A stretch of 58,046 nt of DNA from Umbelopsis ramanniana AG (GCF_025399195.1 NW_026252175.1:1-58046), one strand, 5' to 3'. Counted from the stretch's first letter, positions 41,228-53,840 are shown. Program-made: numbers and translations. The notes: generated from the letters alone by a model not told the origin.

Positions 41228-43272
41228 ATGTCTTGGTCACAATATCTGGTGGATCAGGGTGCACTAGAGGATGGACAAGCGGTTGCAAAGAGGTTAGGCT
41301 AAACAAGTTTGGGTAGCTGATCACGCATCGGTCATGGTTTGATCTGGCCGAGATGATCTCCACATCACTCGGATTTGATTCCAAATCCGCAATGGCTCAA
41401 CTGATCCTAACCTCACCTTTCTTATTACGCTTCTTAGAGCATACATCGTAGAACACTTACAGGCGCTTCTCGATAAGTTCACGGTAAGGCTGGCAACCCA
41501 GTTCCGTATCCCGCATGAACCATGTCGTATACTACCCTTTGGTTCGTACGCTATTGGTTCGCACCTTCGAGCCTCCGACATGGACCTCGTCTGTATTGCG
41601 CCTCATCAAGTGGAGCATTTTACCTTCTTCCAACAGTTCCCTCACATACTCAAAAGCGAATCCATCCAGGTTCTCGAGGTACACTTGATGGTGGCACGAC
41701 ACGCGTAGGGTAAACCTCTTTTTTTTTAATCACATTGGCTTGTATGCAGGTCGTACATCGCGCTCCCGTACCTATCATCAAATTCGTAATGGACAATATA
41801 CCGTGTGACATGTCGTTTGCTCGCCTCCGCGCCACGACCTTGGACCCTCTACCCAATCTCCTCGACGATGCATTGCTTGAAGGGATAGACGATGTGGATA
41901 TGCGTAGTTTAGATGGCCCTCGCGTCAATCTGTATATTGCGAAATTAGTTCGCCGACAACATCGGGATGCATTGAGTTCGGCTCTTCGTTGTATCAAATA
42001 TTGGGCCATCAATCGCGGCATTTACGGAAAACCAATAGGGTACCTCAACAGTGGTACATGGACACTTCTCCTCTGCAAAACCTATTTGACAAGCAATCGT
42101 AGTGAGCACACTTCGTCTCAGCTTTTACTTGACTTTTTCAATCAATGGTCTCATTGGGAGTGGCCCAAGCCAGTGTTACTGAACGAATTGCATGATCACG
42201 ATGGCCAGAGTATTGAGTTTGAACAGCTTGTAAGTGTCGTTGCTTGGCGTGGCAGAAGCCTCAGCCAAGATTGCATCGTTTCTCCATGAGAGAAAATACC
42301 CATCCATTTACTGACCGTCATCTTTTTCATAGCCTGAATTTCAAAATGATGTTATGCCCATTATCACTCCATGCTATCCATATAAGAGTGGTAATCCATA
42401 TGCAACTCAGTTTAGTAAGAAGGTGCTTCAACGGGAATTACAGCGAGGTGAGTGTAACACGAGGAAGGGGGAAACGTGTAACTATTGACATCTGCGTGCG
42501 TACTCACGTAATGTCCTCATAGCCTATGCTATCATCACCGCTGATGAATCACCACAATTCGTATCCAAACTATACAAACCATTTCCATTTGACCGTCAAT
42601 ACAAGCATTATCTCAACATCATCATGTTCTGTGAATCGACCAAGCAGCAAGAAAAGTGGTAAGGATTTAAAGGACCAAACAGGACAATTTTAGATGTCAA
42701 GCCCCCCACTGACCACTATGGACATCCGATCTAGGAAAGGCAAACTTGCGGCGTGTATACCCAAGATGCTGCAGCTATTGGACACAAATGAGATGATCAC
42801 CTTTGCTCATGCATGGACGGAATGTAGCACAAGTGTATATGCGTATCGCACTCAGGAGGAGTTCTTGAATTTGACCAGAGGCGTGTTTGTGGATGATCCG
42901 ATCGATTACTACCGCACAAATGATCTGAATCCTGGCACCCTTTTTCGCCTTGACTATTATATTGGCTTGGAGCTCTCGCCATCGGCTATCGACCGTAAGT
43001 CATCCTATGTAAAATTATATAGAAATGACAGGATCACTAACACTGCCCATTAGCCATCCATGGGTCTGTATTAGACCTAGTAAGTCAGACAGAGCAATTC
43101 ATTCAAGAAGTTCAATCCAAGATGGTGAAAAGTGATCAAAATATCAAAATTCTGGTTAAAGCTGTTAAAAGGTGAGTGAAGCGTTGGCCACCTTATAAGC
43201 ATCTGCAATGCCCCTATCTTAATCTATTCTTCTGCTCACAGACGAGGCGTAATGCTTTCCAGTGACCGATGA
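41228..43272 (+). CDS. poly(A) polymerase-like nucleotidyltransferase, divergent
   Basis: About eight exons encode around 500 residues covering all three parts of canonical poly(A) polymerase. The nucleotidyltransferase centre is PFGSYAIGSHLRASDMDLVC (DxD) with the third Asp expected in NIPCDMSFARL. The central domain shows SLDGPRVN, ALRCIKYWAINRGIY and WEWPKPV, and then the signature MPIITPCYPYKSGNPYAT. The C-terminal RNA-binding domain follows (KGKLAACIPKMLQLL, FRLDYYIGLEL, SVLDLVSQTEQFIQEV). The usual G-x-D/E substrate loop is changed, the N-terminus is short, and there is no basic nuclear tail beyond VKRRGVMLSS. It is either the cell's poly(A) polymerase in divergent form or, I think more likely, a paralogue. 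Confidence 0.8.
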
Positions 43273-44013
43273 AAGGAATCACAGTAATGAGGAGCAAATA
43301 TGACATGCTTGTACATAGCAAATTATAATAAGAATCCATGTCATGGTTGTTCCTATCGTACTGTCGCTGGTGCAGGGTGACCATACATATGTCACTTTTC
43401 TATTGCCAATAGGTTACATTGCTGACGTCTCCTGAACCCTCGGGCAAAGCCAGGGATAGCGAATGTCCATTCCCATCAAAACGTGGTATGCTGTTTGTTT
43501 GAGATCCACACGTGGGTAGGCAACATGGACGGTGTTGTCCTTTAGGGGGATCGTCACGATAACCAAGCGTGATGGAATTGCTTGGTTATAACTCTAAAAG
43601 TACATACCCGTTTTCAATCATTGACAAAACAATGGTCCCAATGAAGGATGGCTGTGCGGGAGCATTTTGGCGACTTGACCGTTCCATTTGCTGTCAGCTA
43701 GGTGGTAGTGAAGTTCGCGTCAAGTACTTGGGAGGACGGTCACCAAGAAACATTAGGCTGCTTAATGGTTTTTCTTTTTGTTTTTTTTTTTGGCAGCCCT
43801 TCTTTTAGAATAAGCATTGTATTACCATTGATGACATTAGCCTCTATAGTCAGATATGCATGTACATAGGGCGTTTCCTTGTTTCAAGTTTGCAGAGACG
43901 AAGTGGTCCCTGTCATGATGGAGAGCTGACGGAGTCTTAAAGCGTGCGACGGAACCGCAATAAAATCTTACCCACTCCTGTTGTACCTGATCTAGTCTCA
44001 TTTACAAGCAAGC
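43273..44013. other. intergenic, nothing recognised
   Basis: It lies between the poly(A)-polymerase-like gene and KMO, both on the plus strand. A short open frame at 43569-43808 shows no family. No TATA, repeat or RNA signature is convincing. Confidence 0.5.
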
Positions 44014-45856
44014 ATGTCAACTTCCAACGATTCAAAGTCTTGTCGAGTAGCTGTTATAGGTGCTGGCCTTGTGGGAACTTTAAATGCAATTTACTTTGCC
44101 CAAAGAGGTTGGAATGTGGACCTGTTTGAGCTTCGCAAAGGTAACATTCTTTCCCTTTGTTTGTATTACGTGAATGACAATGGCTCATTCCATTTGTGCA
44201 GACATGCGTTTGCCGGAGGTCAAGGCCACGCAGCGAGGAAAATCAATTAATTTAGCGTTGTCTGAGCGTGGATTGAGTGCTCTTCGTAACAGCGGTTTGG
44301 ACCTTGATAAACTCATTTTAGAAGCAGCGGTTCCTCTTCATGCTCGCATGGTGCATACTACTGCAGGACACCAGATGTCACAAGCTTACGGCAAAAAGGA
44401 CCAGGTGATTGTCTCCACCCTAACATTTAAATTTCATCCAGTCTTTCACTTTAAGCTAACTTGAGCATGCAGCATATTAATGCCGTGGACAGAGCTCGCT
44501 TGAATGAGGAATTGCTTACCATTGCGGAAGAGTTTTCCAATATCAATATCCATTTCGAACATAATCTTATGAAAGCTGATCTGGATAAAGGCGAACTTCA
44601 GTTTTTCACAGGGTAAATATCATTTCCTGTGCCGTTATCAATCACACTCAGTCGTCCATTACTAATTGCTCGTAAACAGAACGGGCAATCCTGAAAAAAC
44701 TTACCACGCAGATCTCCTTGTTGGTGCCGATGGTGCGTATTCCAGAAGTCGTACTCAGCTTATGCGTCGTATAAGGTATATTCAATGACCCTGATCTAAC
44801 GCTTGGCTACTGCCTATCCTGACAGTACTTTGTACCATTTCTCTTCATGATGTAGGATGAACTATGAGCAGGAATACATCGACACCGCTTATTGCGAACT
44901 GACAATGCTCCCAATCAAGAATGAGAATGGTGAAGACGAGTTTGCACTTGATCCTCATCATCTTCATATTTGGCCCCGTCACACCTTTATGCTCATAGCT
45001 TTACCTAATCCGGTAATTTTTCTCTCTTTTGTTTCGTTTGCATTCTGATTTTCCATCTAACTGTCCATTAGGACAAGACATTTACATGCACTTTGTTCAT
45101 GCCGTTTGGTATGTTTGACGAGCTCAACACCAAGGAACTCGTATTGGACTTTTTCAAGAGAGAATTTAAGGACTCTGTCCCTCTCATTGGCGAAGAAAAG
45201 CTTCTCGAAGAGTACTTCAATAATCCTCGTGGTTCTCTCATATCCATAAAGGTAAAGATGCACTGTAACCGCATGCATTCCCGGTACTCATTCCTTCTGT
45301 TCAACTCTAGTGCAAGCCCTACCACTACCAGGATAAAGCAGTCATCATCGGTGATGCAGCACATGCTATGGTACCATTCTACGGGCAGGGTATGAATTGC
45401 GGCTTCCAAGATGTGCAAGTGCTGCATAGCATTCTAGATAAACACGGCGTTAAGGATAAACTATCGGCCGATGGAAAAATTCATGGTCTCCACCAAGCCA
45501 TGGAGGAATATTCCAAGGAACGAAGCGAGGATGCCCATGCTATCTGCGATTTAGCTATGTACAATCATTACGAGATGCGATCTGCCGTGACTTCGCCATT
45601 GTATCTCGCGCGAAAGAAACTAGAAGCTGTTTTGCACTCTATGTTTCCCACTGCTGTCATTCCATTGTACACCATGGTCAGTTTCACCACCATCCGCTAT
45701 TCTGATGCAATCAAGCGTTGGAATCGTCAAACCTGGTGGATTAATGCCACTGCCACGGCCTCAGCGGTTACGGCTCTTGGTATTGGTGCCTGCCTGGGCC
45801 TGCGCTATGGTCGACCCTTGATAGACGCCATGTCCAAATACCTACCCCGATCATAG
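44014..45856 (+). CDS. BNA4: kynurenine 3-monooxygenase
   Basis: About eight exons. The FAD-binding start is [21 protein letters not shown]. The family motifs [17 protein letters not shown] and [15 protein letters not shown] follow, then the second FAD site [20 protein letters not shown]. The C-terminal region has the hydrophobic segment [21 protein letters not shown], which fits the outer mitochondrial membrane anchor of this enzyme. It hydroxylates L-kynurenine to 3-hydroxykynurenine using NADPH and O2, in the tryptophan-to-NAD pathway. The later pathway enzyme HAAO lies 7 kb downstream on the other strand. Confidence 0.95.
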
Positions 45857-46117
45857 ATGTTGCTCGTCATGGTGTGCGTTAGTTGAATAGAAACGACCCA
45901 ATTCAATTGCATTTGCTTGCTTGGGTGGTTGTGAGAGAATGTTTACAAGTTGAGATTTAGAGTTGCCGGTAGTTTATTAAACAGAAAGTCAGGATGTTCC
46001 CAAACTCGTTGGAAGATCTGATCAATGATGGATGGTCAGCTGACAAACCTCTTTCTTTTTGGGCAATTTACGAACCATCGATTCCATCTTTTTCTCAGTT
46101 GTACCATTGCCTTCGTC

Positions 46118-47347
46118 ATGAAAGAGATTATTTCAGTCGACGTCTTGCCTGAGAAAACCTCTATCGATGTTTATGGCCCCTTGACCTCGGACGCACCTCC
46201 CCTTCTACTTCGAGGGACGGTTCGTCTGCAACTCGCTCGAACCGCTAAATTCAAGGCACTAACGTATGTATTTTTTTCTCATGTTCCTGGTAGTGTCATG
46301 GTCTTAAACATCCATCCGCTAGTTTAAAGTTCAAAGGGTACCATCAAATCCTGGAAAAGTTTCCAGAGACGTCGGTAGTGGATTCGTTGAGTACAGTTCA
46401 AGCTGACATCTGCGAAACGCAAGTCACCCTCATCAGCCCTAACTCCAGTGTCTCGGCCGGTCAGCATGAAATCCCATTCTCATTGAGCATTCCTGGCAAT
46501 CTTCCACAGTCTTTCGAAAATGCAAGCGGACATTTGCGCTATGAATTCACCGTGACGGCCCGCGAATCTTCCAACTGGCTCAACCTGGAATCGCACAAAT
46601 ACAAACGGCAGATTCAAGTTCACCGGCATTACATTCCAAGCTTAGAAGAAGCACCGTTTCTTGACCCTCGAGTGACGTTCTCTAAGCGTCAGAGCCATAT
46701 TTTCGATATACACTTGGAATATCCTAGCGTTGTACCTGTCGAGCAACAGGGCTTTTCCGCGTTTGGAAATATTGCCCCACTTGGTCGACGTGGTATCCCC
46801 GCCAAAGTCATTGCCACGCTGAAGCAAGTCAAAGAAACCAGGTAAGAGATTCGTTGGTTGGCTTGATTGGATCCACTTCTTTACTAAATCCCATGCCAAT
46901 AGAAACTCAAGTAAAGATCCCTCACGGCCGAACCGAACAGAATGCCGAGTACCGTCCAAATTGACTTCTGAAACCATTTTATATGGTCCGCTGGAATACG
47001 ACTTTCATACTGGACAATCTGTAGAGCTTAAGCCAGAGCTCAGTAAAGCAGGGCAAAGAATCGATGTACACTATGATTTTGATTTTTCATTCAAATTGGA
47101 CCAGACCAAGATACAAAAGCACCTAGATACACCGTTGCTCGACATCACCCACTGTATTTGCATACAAGTGTTTTTCGTCGACAATCCAGTTCCATTTGAA
47201 GCTCAAGTGCCCATCATCATGACCACCATACCCTCTCGGCCACCAGGATTTGAAGAATCCACTACCTTACTGAATCCACATTGCGCACGGCAAGAAGAGC
47301 CAGAGAAGCTTCCGACCTATCAACGAGTGACGACCGATCGACGGTGA
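46118..47347 (+). CDS. arrestin-fold protein (ART/alpha-arrestin-like)
   Basis: Three exons joined by introns at about 46265-46324 and 46842-46902. The N-terminal arrestin domain has strands such as ISVDVLPEKTSIDVYGPL, LLLRGTVRLQL, LKFKGYHQILEKFPET, HEIPFSLSIPGNLPQSFEN and LRYEFTVTA. The C-terminal domain runs from KVIATLKQVKETR to PVPFEAQVPIIMTTIP. The tail ends LPTYQRVTTDRR and includes a PTY element that resembles, but is not, the PPxY motif recruiting Rsp5-type ubiquitin ligases. Alpha-arrestins direct membrane transporters to endocytosis. The protein is shorter than most yeast ARTs. The cargo is unknown. Confidence 0.82.
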
Positions 47348-47447
47348 ATTCACAGAAAAAAAAAAACACCCACACAACAGCAAACAAAGTGTCTTGGAAA
47401 TAAAAATGTACATGTTCATTTGGTATTTAACTGGCGGCTGCGGTGTT

Positions 47448-47896
47448 TCATGGTGCATATCGACCGGAAAGGTGAGCGGCTTCGTAGGAGAGACCATCCT
47501 TCAAGGTAGCCATACGATTGATTTCTCTCTGCTTGTCCTTTGACACAACTTCTTCTATGATCTCGCCCGATCCTTTGACCAACCTAAGGGGGGATCTGTT
47601 TAAATACAGGGACACACAAACGTGATCTCACGACACACAAACATTCATTGAGCCAAAATGGCGTATGCTACTGACCGCGTCCGTCCCGTTAGAGGGTCCA
47701 CTACCTTTCTGACTATATTCTGTTCTTTGTCGTGGTCGGCCTTGGTCTGCGGAACCATAGCGGCCTTACTAATTGAATCCTCGGTTTTCTTCTTTTTATC
47801 CGCCTTGTGTCGGTGAGCTTTAGCTAGTTCTTTCAACTCATTCAGATCCAGGACATGGCGATCTCTCTTCTTCTTCTTCTTTTCGTGCTTTGGCAT
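47448..47896 (-). CDS. ARL6IP4: ARL6IP4/SR-25 family nuclear protein
   Basis: Two exons (47676-47896, 47448-47583). The N-terminus is Lys/Arg-rich (MPKHEKKKKKRDRH), then ELAKAHRHKADKKKKTEDS. The C-terminus holds the family core: QNIVRKVVDPLTGRTRLVKG, then GEIIEEVVSKDKQREINRMA. In animals ARL6IP4 (SRp25) is a nucleolar/speckle protein linked to splicing. The Ser/Arg-rich part of the animal protein is missing, leaving a compact form. An in-frame extension upstream of 47896 is probably 5' leader. Confidence 0.85.
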
Positions 47897-48054
47897 GTTA
47901 GTTCTGGATTGACTGAATGTGTAAAGAGATTTTGGTTTAACAGGCGATAAAAGTAAAATGACATATTGGCCAGGATGATTTTTTTTTTTCTTTTCTAAAA
48001 CATCTCCCAATTTTTCTCTTTTCCTTATTCCTCTTTCGCTAAGCTTGAGAAAAT
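47897..48054. promoter_or_regulatory. bidirectional promoter region
   Basis: 158 bp separate the ATGs of the SR-25 gene (-) and PPS1 (+). It contains a long T-run on the plus strand and a CT-rich leader in front of PPS1. Confidence 0.5.
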
Positions 48055-50637
48055 ATGGCCACTGCTGCAGATCCTCCATTACCCTCAGACCATCTAGTGT
48101 CGAATCCTACATCCCCTATCGAAGAAAAGACTACTTTACTTGAACAACCTTTCAAAGTGCCTCCTCGAGTTTTGCCCGTCTTCGAACCTCCTGTCGACTG
48201 CCTTGATAACCTTGTAGAAACAAACCCTGCTCCCATTTACGCCATTAACGCAGAACAGTATAACCGCCTGCAAGACACATACTTCACAACCCCATTACCA
48301 AACGATATCCTGTTTCCTTGGCTCCATGGCGTGGATGGTCGCTCGTATCAGCAATGCCTTTTCTTCGGTATCCGCCAGTGTTTGGTTCCCGTTCACCGAG
48401 GTCTAACCTTGGTGCATGCCGATGAAGTATTCTCTAATCAGTCTCGCCTGGTGGGTTCGGTTCTTCCAAATGAGATTTTGACGCCTGGGGAACACCCGGA
48501 TTTTCTTGATACCACTGAATCAGAACTGGGCATCAACCTGAGAAACTTTAGAATTCAGGTTGCAAGATACGCCACTATCAGTGACATAGTTGTCTATGGC
48601 ACAGGTGCCATCGACGCAGCGAGGAAGATAGCTGTCGCTCAGAGAAAGATCAAGGCACAAAGGCAAGAGCAAATAAAGGCTGCCAAGCAGCAAAACGGAA
48701 ACAGACCTCTTCCTTCCGTGAACGATTTGGATTACCGAACCTTTGTCGTCATTGGTAAACATCCCCTTTGATCTTTTTCATCGTTCCCCTCCAATTGCTT
48801 AACTCACTAATATTTTATTTTCATTTCTCTGAAAAAATGCTTGACCACAGATCCATTTAACGCTTTTGAGCATTCATACCCGGACCTTGTCTGCCTTGAT
48901 CATCAGGGTCATGCTGCCAATCGGGTTAACTTTTGGGAACAGGAGCGGGAAGAGATGTATGTGCTCACAAAAGCTTCAGAAATCACAAAAGGTGTATGGG
49001 TAAGTTTTTTTTTTAACTTGCCGGCCGCCATAAAGGGCTGGGAACTCCTTTAGACCTTACCTGGGATTTTTTTTGCTAATCAAAACATTGTCTTGTTATC
49101 TTTTTGGGCGTGGTTTCACAGCTCGGAAATACCCAAGATGTTCCATTGAGCTCGGACGACGAGTTAGTCAATCCTCATCGAATCTCAATATGCATTGAAA
49201 CGCATGATTTGGCTGATATGCCATTGCCGTCGACGCTCACTTTAGCCAGAGTCACCCTCAATGATCTGCCAAAGGATCAATTGCCTGAAGAGCTCATTCA
49301 TCTAGACTGCTATTCGTCAGGCTCATCATTGACCTCTGTCTCAGCATTCGATGTGTTTTATTCTCAAATGGCTCACCTCTTGGAGTTCATAGATGAGCAA
49401 GTTACGCAAGGACGCAGGATTCTTATTCATTGTGCCGATGGCTATACGGAAACCAGCATGCTCGCCTTATCATGGGTGATGTACAAAGAAAGGTTAAGAC
49501 TTCCAGGAGCTTATCTCCATCTGCAAGAATTGAGAAGCTTCTTTGTCTATTCTAGCGATGTCGAAATTCTCAAGCGTGTAGAGAAGAAGATTTTGGAGCC
49601 CACTGAATGTCGGGAACCCCCACACAAGCGAAAGCGAGAAGAAACTACTGGGCAAGAAGAGATTGAGCAATTAAGCATTGGCGGAGCAGCAGCTCAAGGC
49701 ATATGCAATAGAAAGCCCAGTATGGACACCAGTGAGGTTGATCTCGTCAAGAAGACGATGGTAGATGATGAGGAAGACGATGAAGTGGATTTGGTCAGTA
49801 GTGAAGACGAGCCAGAAGATCGTACCGCCGATCGAAGGCAACTTTTTGATGATACCTACATGAGTCAAGTTCCAAAACACTTGGTCGCCCCGTCAGCTAT
49901 GGACACTGATCATCATGACGACGTCGATGAAGTTATACCTATCCTTGATGCCCATCGAACAGCACAAGGAGGTGGTACGTCTAGTTTGGAAAACGAACCA
50001 GACGAAGTCAAAGCGCAATACCCATGGTTCTATTCTGAGCGATTTGAGGGCTCTTTTCCTTCTCGTATATTACCTTTCTTATACTTGGGCAATCTTAATC
50101 ACGCCACCAATCCAAAGGTGCTTAAGGCCCTTGGTATTACACATGTTCTCAGTGTTGGCGAGAACGCCAATTTAGGAGACGATTTCAAACTCTTATTGCT
50201 GGACAATCTCTATGATGATGGAATCGATTCTCTGTGGGGACACATTGACGATTGTATAAAGCACATTGGTAAGTTACGTCCCATCATACTCCATGAGATC
50301 AGTCAGTCAGTCGTTTGATGTTCATCCTATGTTTCTTTTTCCGTTGGCAGATGAGGCGCGCCTCCAAGGGACAAAGTGTTTGATTCACTGTCGAGTAGGA
50401 GTCAGTCGAAGTGCGACCATTACTATCTGTTATGTCATGAAACACATGCACATGTCTTTGGTTCAAGCTTATCTTTTTGTTCGGGCACGTCGTCTCAATG
50501 TGATCATCCAACCCAACCTTAAATTCATGTACGAATTGTTGCAATATGAACAGAGATTACTGGGCAAGGTTCAGATATTCTGGCAGATACTTAGCAAGGA
50601 GATCCACAGCCTTAATATGTGTTATAGGGAAACTTAA
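48055..50637 (+). CDS. PPS1: PPS1-type dual-specificity phosphatase with a degenerate first domain
   Basis: Four exons (splices near 48752, 49000 and 50268). A long N-terminal region typical of yeast Pps1 (LPNDILFPWLHGVDG, QQCLFFGIRQCLVPVHRG) leads to two phosphatase-like domains. The first has RILIHCADGYTETSMLAL, where the Cys is kept but the Arg of C-x5-R is replaced, so it should not catalyse. An acidic linker (about 49.6-49.95 kb, EEDDEVDLVSSEDEPED) follows. The second has LPFLYLGNLNHATN and CLIHCRVGVSRSATIT, an intact HC-x5-R. Yeast Pps1 acts on phosphotyrosine and phosphothreonine and influences the G1/S transition. The last 20 residues after RLLGK could change if a short 3' intron exists. 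Confidence 0.92.
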
Positions 50638-50895
50638 TCAGCAAGAGAGATTGATTATTCAAGATCCCTTTTTCTTTTGTTTTATACCCTTCCAATCCAA
50701 TCCTGACTTTACCCCAAGTACTTTTACAAAAATGAATAACCATTTAAATATCGGTAGAGCTTTATGTACGCGGTATACTACTACTTTTGAGAGAGGGGGC
50801 CATTGGAATTACTACAGCCCAAATTAGAACAATGGCACAGAAAATGGGGGGAAAAGTTTACAACGCTATTTGGTACAGACAGGAGATACAACAGA

Positions 50896-51794
50896 TTAAG
50901 CTATGAATGCGTGGCATACTCGTTCTCCGTCTTCCAGAGCAGTGAAGTTGCATGGGCCGCGAGTGAGAAGAGATGGAAGGTCATCAGTAGAGCTGTGTCG
51001 ATTGAACCACCAGGCTTCATGAACATCCTCTTCGCTTTGAGCTCGACCACGATCCATTTTCAAACAATGCTGGCTCTGACAGGTTCGATGATGGGCCGAT
51101 TGGTATCGCGTACAAACGCAACACACATCGCCATGCCATTGGTGAGACTTTTTGAACGCTGCTTGTAACATTTCAATATCCACTTGATTGGCTTCTGTAC
51201 ATTGCTGGGTGATATGGCCTGCTCCTGCGACGACCCGTGGAGTGCTGGTGGATCTTGCCGACGTGAAAATGTGTTTGCATTCGATCAGTATCTCTTGTCT
51301 CGGTGTGTGAGCCCCTTCAAATCCATACATCAGAAGCGGGGATACAAAGAAATGGTCATCCAAGCGATACACTCTGTCATCTCGAACGATTCGCACCAAG
51401 CTAGCATCCGAGCTACCACCACCACACAGCGAACGATCTAGAGTATTGACTTAGACACGATGATGCTTTACACAAGCGCAAAATTAACCAAATGGACATT
51501 TCATTTACCTATATAAACACCATGCGCGATCTCCTTCATCCATCCCTGCGTAACCTTGGCTGGACTGACAGGCTCGAAATATGTAAAGTTGTGTTCAGGG
51601 TAGATGGATTTAGCAGGACGGAAACTGTGGGTAGAGTCATCAGATTCAATCAACTGGAAAACCTCGTGCAGAACGATATGGAGCTGGAACAGAGTAAAAT
51701 TGGCAGGCACAATCACACTTCTCCAGATATCGGCCACGTCGTCCATACGCGACTCATACTTCGCGTGCAACAACATAAGGGGCTGAGAAGACAT
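50896..51794 (-). CDS. protein with pRiA4b ORF-3-like N-terminal region, function unknown
   Basis: Two exons give about 270 residues, with a splice from VYI at about 51509 into DRSLCGGGS at about 51438. The first 100 residues (IWRSVIVPANFTLFQLHIVL and HEVFQLIESDDSTHSF) resemble the plasmid pRiA4b ORF-3/MM3350 domain, whose members begin with W-R-x-I-x-V-P-x-x-T-L-x-x-L-H. The C-terminal half is rich in Cys and His (CCVCTRYQSAHHRTCQSQHC) and may bind metal or may include an unrecognised intron. The biochemical role of the family is unknown to me. No targeting signal is seen. Confidence 0.55.
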
Positions 51795-52831
51795 GATTGA
51801 GTATTGAGAGAGAAGGAAGCATGGACAAACAGGTGTCTTGTGAGTGAGTAGCGAGTATGTAACTAAATCGCGGGTGGGTGGATTTTAAAATGGACCATGT
51901 TGATAACCATGCTGATTTGTTTGGCCTGTCCGGGCTAGCTACCATTGATTTGGGACTCCATTCTGTCAGAGCTTTCTTGAAAAACGCGGAATTTCAATTG
52001 ATGGAAAGGGAAAATGAACAGCAGGCAGGCAATTCTTGTGTATTCATGCATAGCTGGGATCAAAGGCAACACAAAGATATCGCAATCTGTCAAACAAATC
52101 CGATTTCATCGAAGTTCGCACTTACCTTTAGATCGAAATAAAATATCAAGTTGTCTGATAGAGATACGACTGCCAATATACTGGTACCTGAGCGGTCGTT
52201 AGGATGGAGGGTCATTAAACATATTTTACAACCATTGTAGTAAATTGATGCTAGCTAAAGCCATATTGGCAATATAGGATGCATACGCTCTATTGTCTAA
52301 TACCCTGCATCAATTGATGCTTCACGAAGACTTAAAAAACTAGCTGAGCAATCACTGCGTGGTAACATGAGTTAGCGGTAGAGAAAATATCTCATCCATG
52401 CAGCTGCCATCGAGGTTTCGGTCCATCAAGTCGCGTATTTGCATCGGTAGTAACATCCAGGGCTTTGCTTTACTGAAACCAATGTGACTATATGGAGATA
52501 GAAATGATATCGTATGGTGTCTGCAGCGTTTTAATCACGACCCTAAGTCACTCAAGACTGTATGAACGCTATTCTATCGTCTTCACTTCTGATCCAAGGA
52601 CACTCGATTAGCAGTGGCCAGCCATAAAACAACATAAACGAAAAAGTATATATATATCAATTTTATGATGGGGAGTTTGTAATAGTAACGCTGGTCTATA
52701 GAGAGGGGAGGGGTAAGAAGATGGCAATGATGCCATGATGTGCTCTGGACAGGAGGCAACATAGCAGTCACAAGGTATTTTTTTCAATGGGGGTGGATGA
52801 TTTTTTTCCTGCATGGCCCTGCCATGTCCGC
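51795..52831. other. intergenic, promoter of 50896-51794 gene and HAAO 3' flank
   Basis: About 1 kb without a convincing gene. Plus-strand frames at 51878-52141 and 52014-52202 overlap each other in different frames and show no family. A TATATATATC stretch occurs near 52651. Confidence 0.45.
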
Positions 52832-53564
52832 TCACTTGGCTTCATTGACGCACCCGCAGTTCTTACATGTCCGAAGCTGCTGATCATTTGCATAACGCTC
52901 TACTATAGGCTTCAATTGGCTGCCCAAATCCACACAATGGAAGGACTCCTCGTAGATAATCTCCTTGCAGTCTTTGCAGTACCATCGTAAACGATCTATC
53001 ATAAATAAAAATCAGTCATCTGATTGGCTGGGCGAATCTGACAAGAGGAAAAAAAAAAAAAAAGACAATTACCAATATGATGTGGTTCTCGAATTTTTTC
53101 AATGACAATGCCGACTGTGTTTGCATAGCGAATTGGACTGTGCGGTACATTTCCTACGAGCGAAATTAAACTGGCCCATGAGCATCAATGCGTTCGAACT
53201 AGGCGGTCTAAACAACTCTTACCAGGTAGCAAGTACATCTCGCCTTCATTGATGGCGATATCTTTGAAGTCTCCATCGACGAACACCCTCAAAGTCATGC
53301 TGCCTTTGTACTGGAAAAACCATTCCTACATACGAGAAAGAGATAAGCAAATGGGTCAAGGCTAGCCAGTAGGGTGTAATCGATGGAATTCCATACCTCT
53401 GTCTCGTTTATGTGAAAGTCGGTTCGAGCATTCGGCCCACCTACGGCCATGACTTGCGTCCCATTACCGACCTGTAACATGTAGTTGCCGATTGGTGGTT
53501 TGAGCTTGTCTTCATTCTCGGAGAGCCATTTTGCCAAGTTTAATGGAGAGGGGATCTTTGTCAT
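52832..53564 (-). CDS. BNA1: 3-hydroxyanthranilate 3,4-dioxygenase
   Basis: Four exons on the minus strand. The cupin core has [19 protein letters not shown], then [19 protein letters not shown], giving the iron-binding His and Glu, and MYLLPGNVPHSP with the second His. The C-terminal extension carries WYCKDC and LRTCKNCGC, two CxxC pairs forming the rubredoxin-like second metal site of the fungal/bacterial enzyme. It opens the ring of 3-hydroxyanthranilate to give the quinolinate precursor in de novo NAD synthesis. It lies 276 bp downstream of the FOL1 stop on the same strand, and KMO of the same pathway is at 44.0-45.9 kb. Confidence 0.95.
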
Positions 53565-53840
53565 GATGTCAAGGGAAGAAGTGAGTTGACCGGATTTAGC
53601 GGAGTTAGCAAGGATTAAATACGACAGCCAGCCAGTTTCACCGGAAATGGCAATTTAGATATCAACCATCTTGCTTTTTTGCAGTTGAATGAACGCTTTT
53701 TATTACGATGGGTTTTTTTTGTAACTCTATAAAGTTATGTCTTTTTGTACAAGTGGACTTACATCCAAGAAAAAGAAAAATATAATACACGTGTTGAACG
53801 TGGAGGATTCAAAAGAAATTGGGCAAGACAAAGGAAGAGA

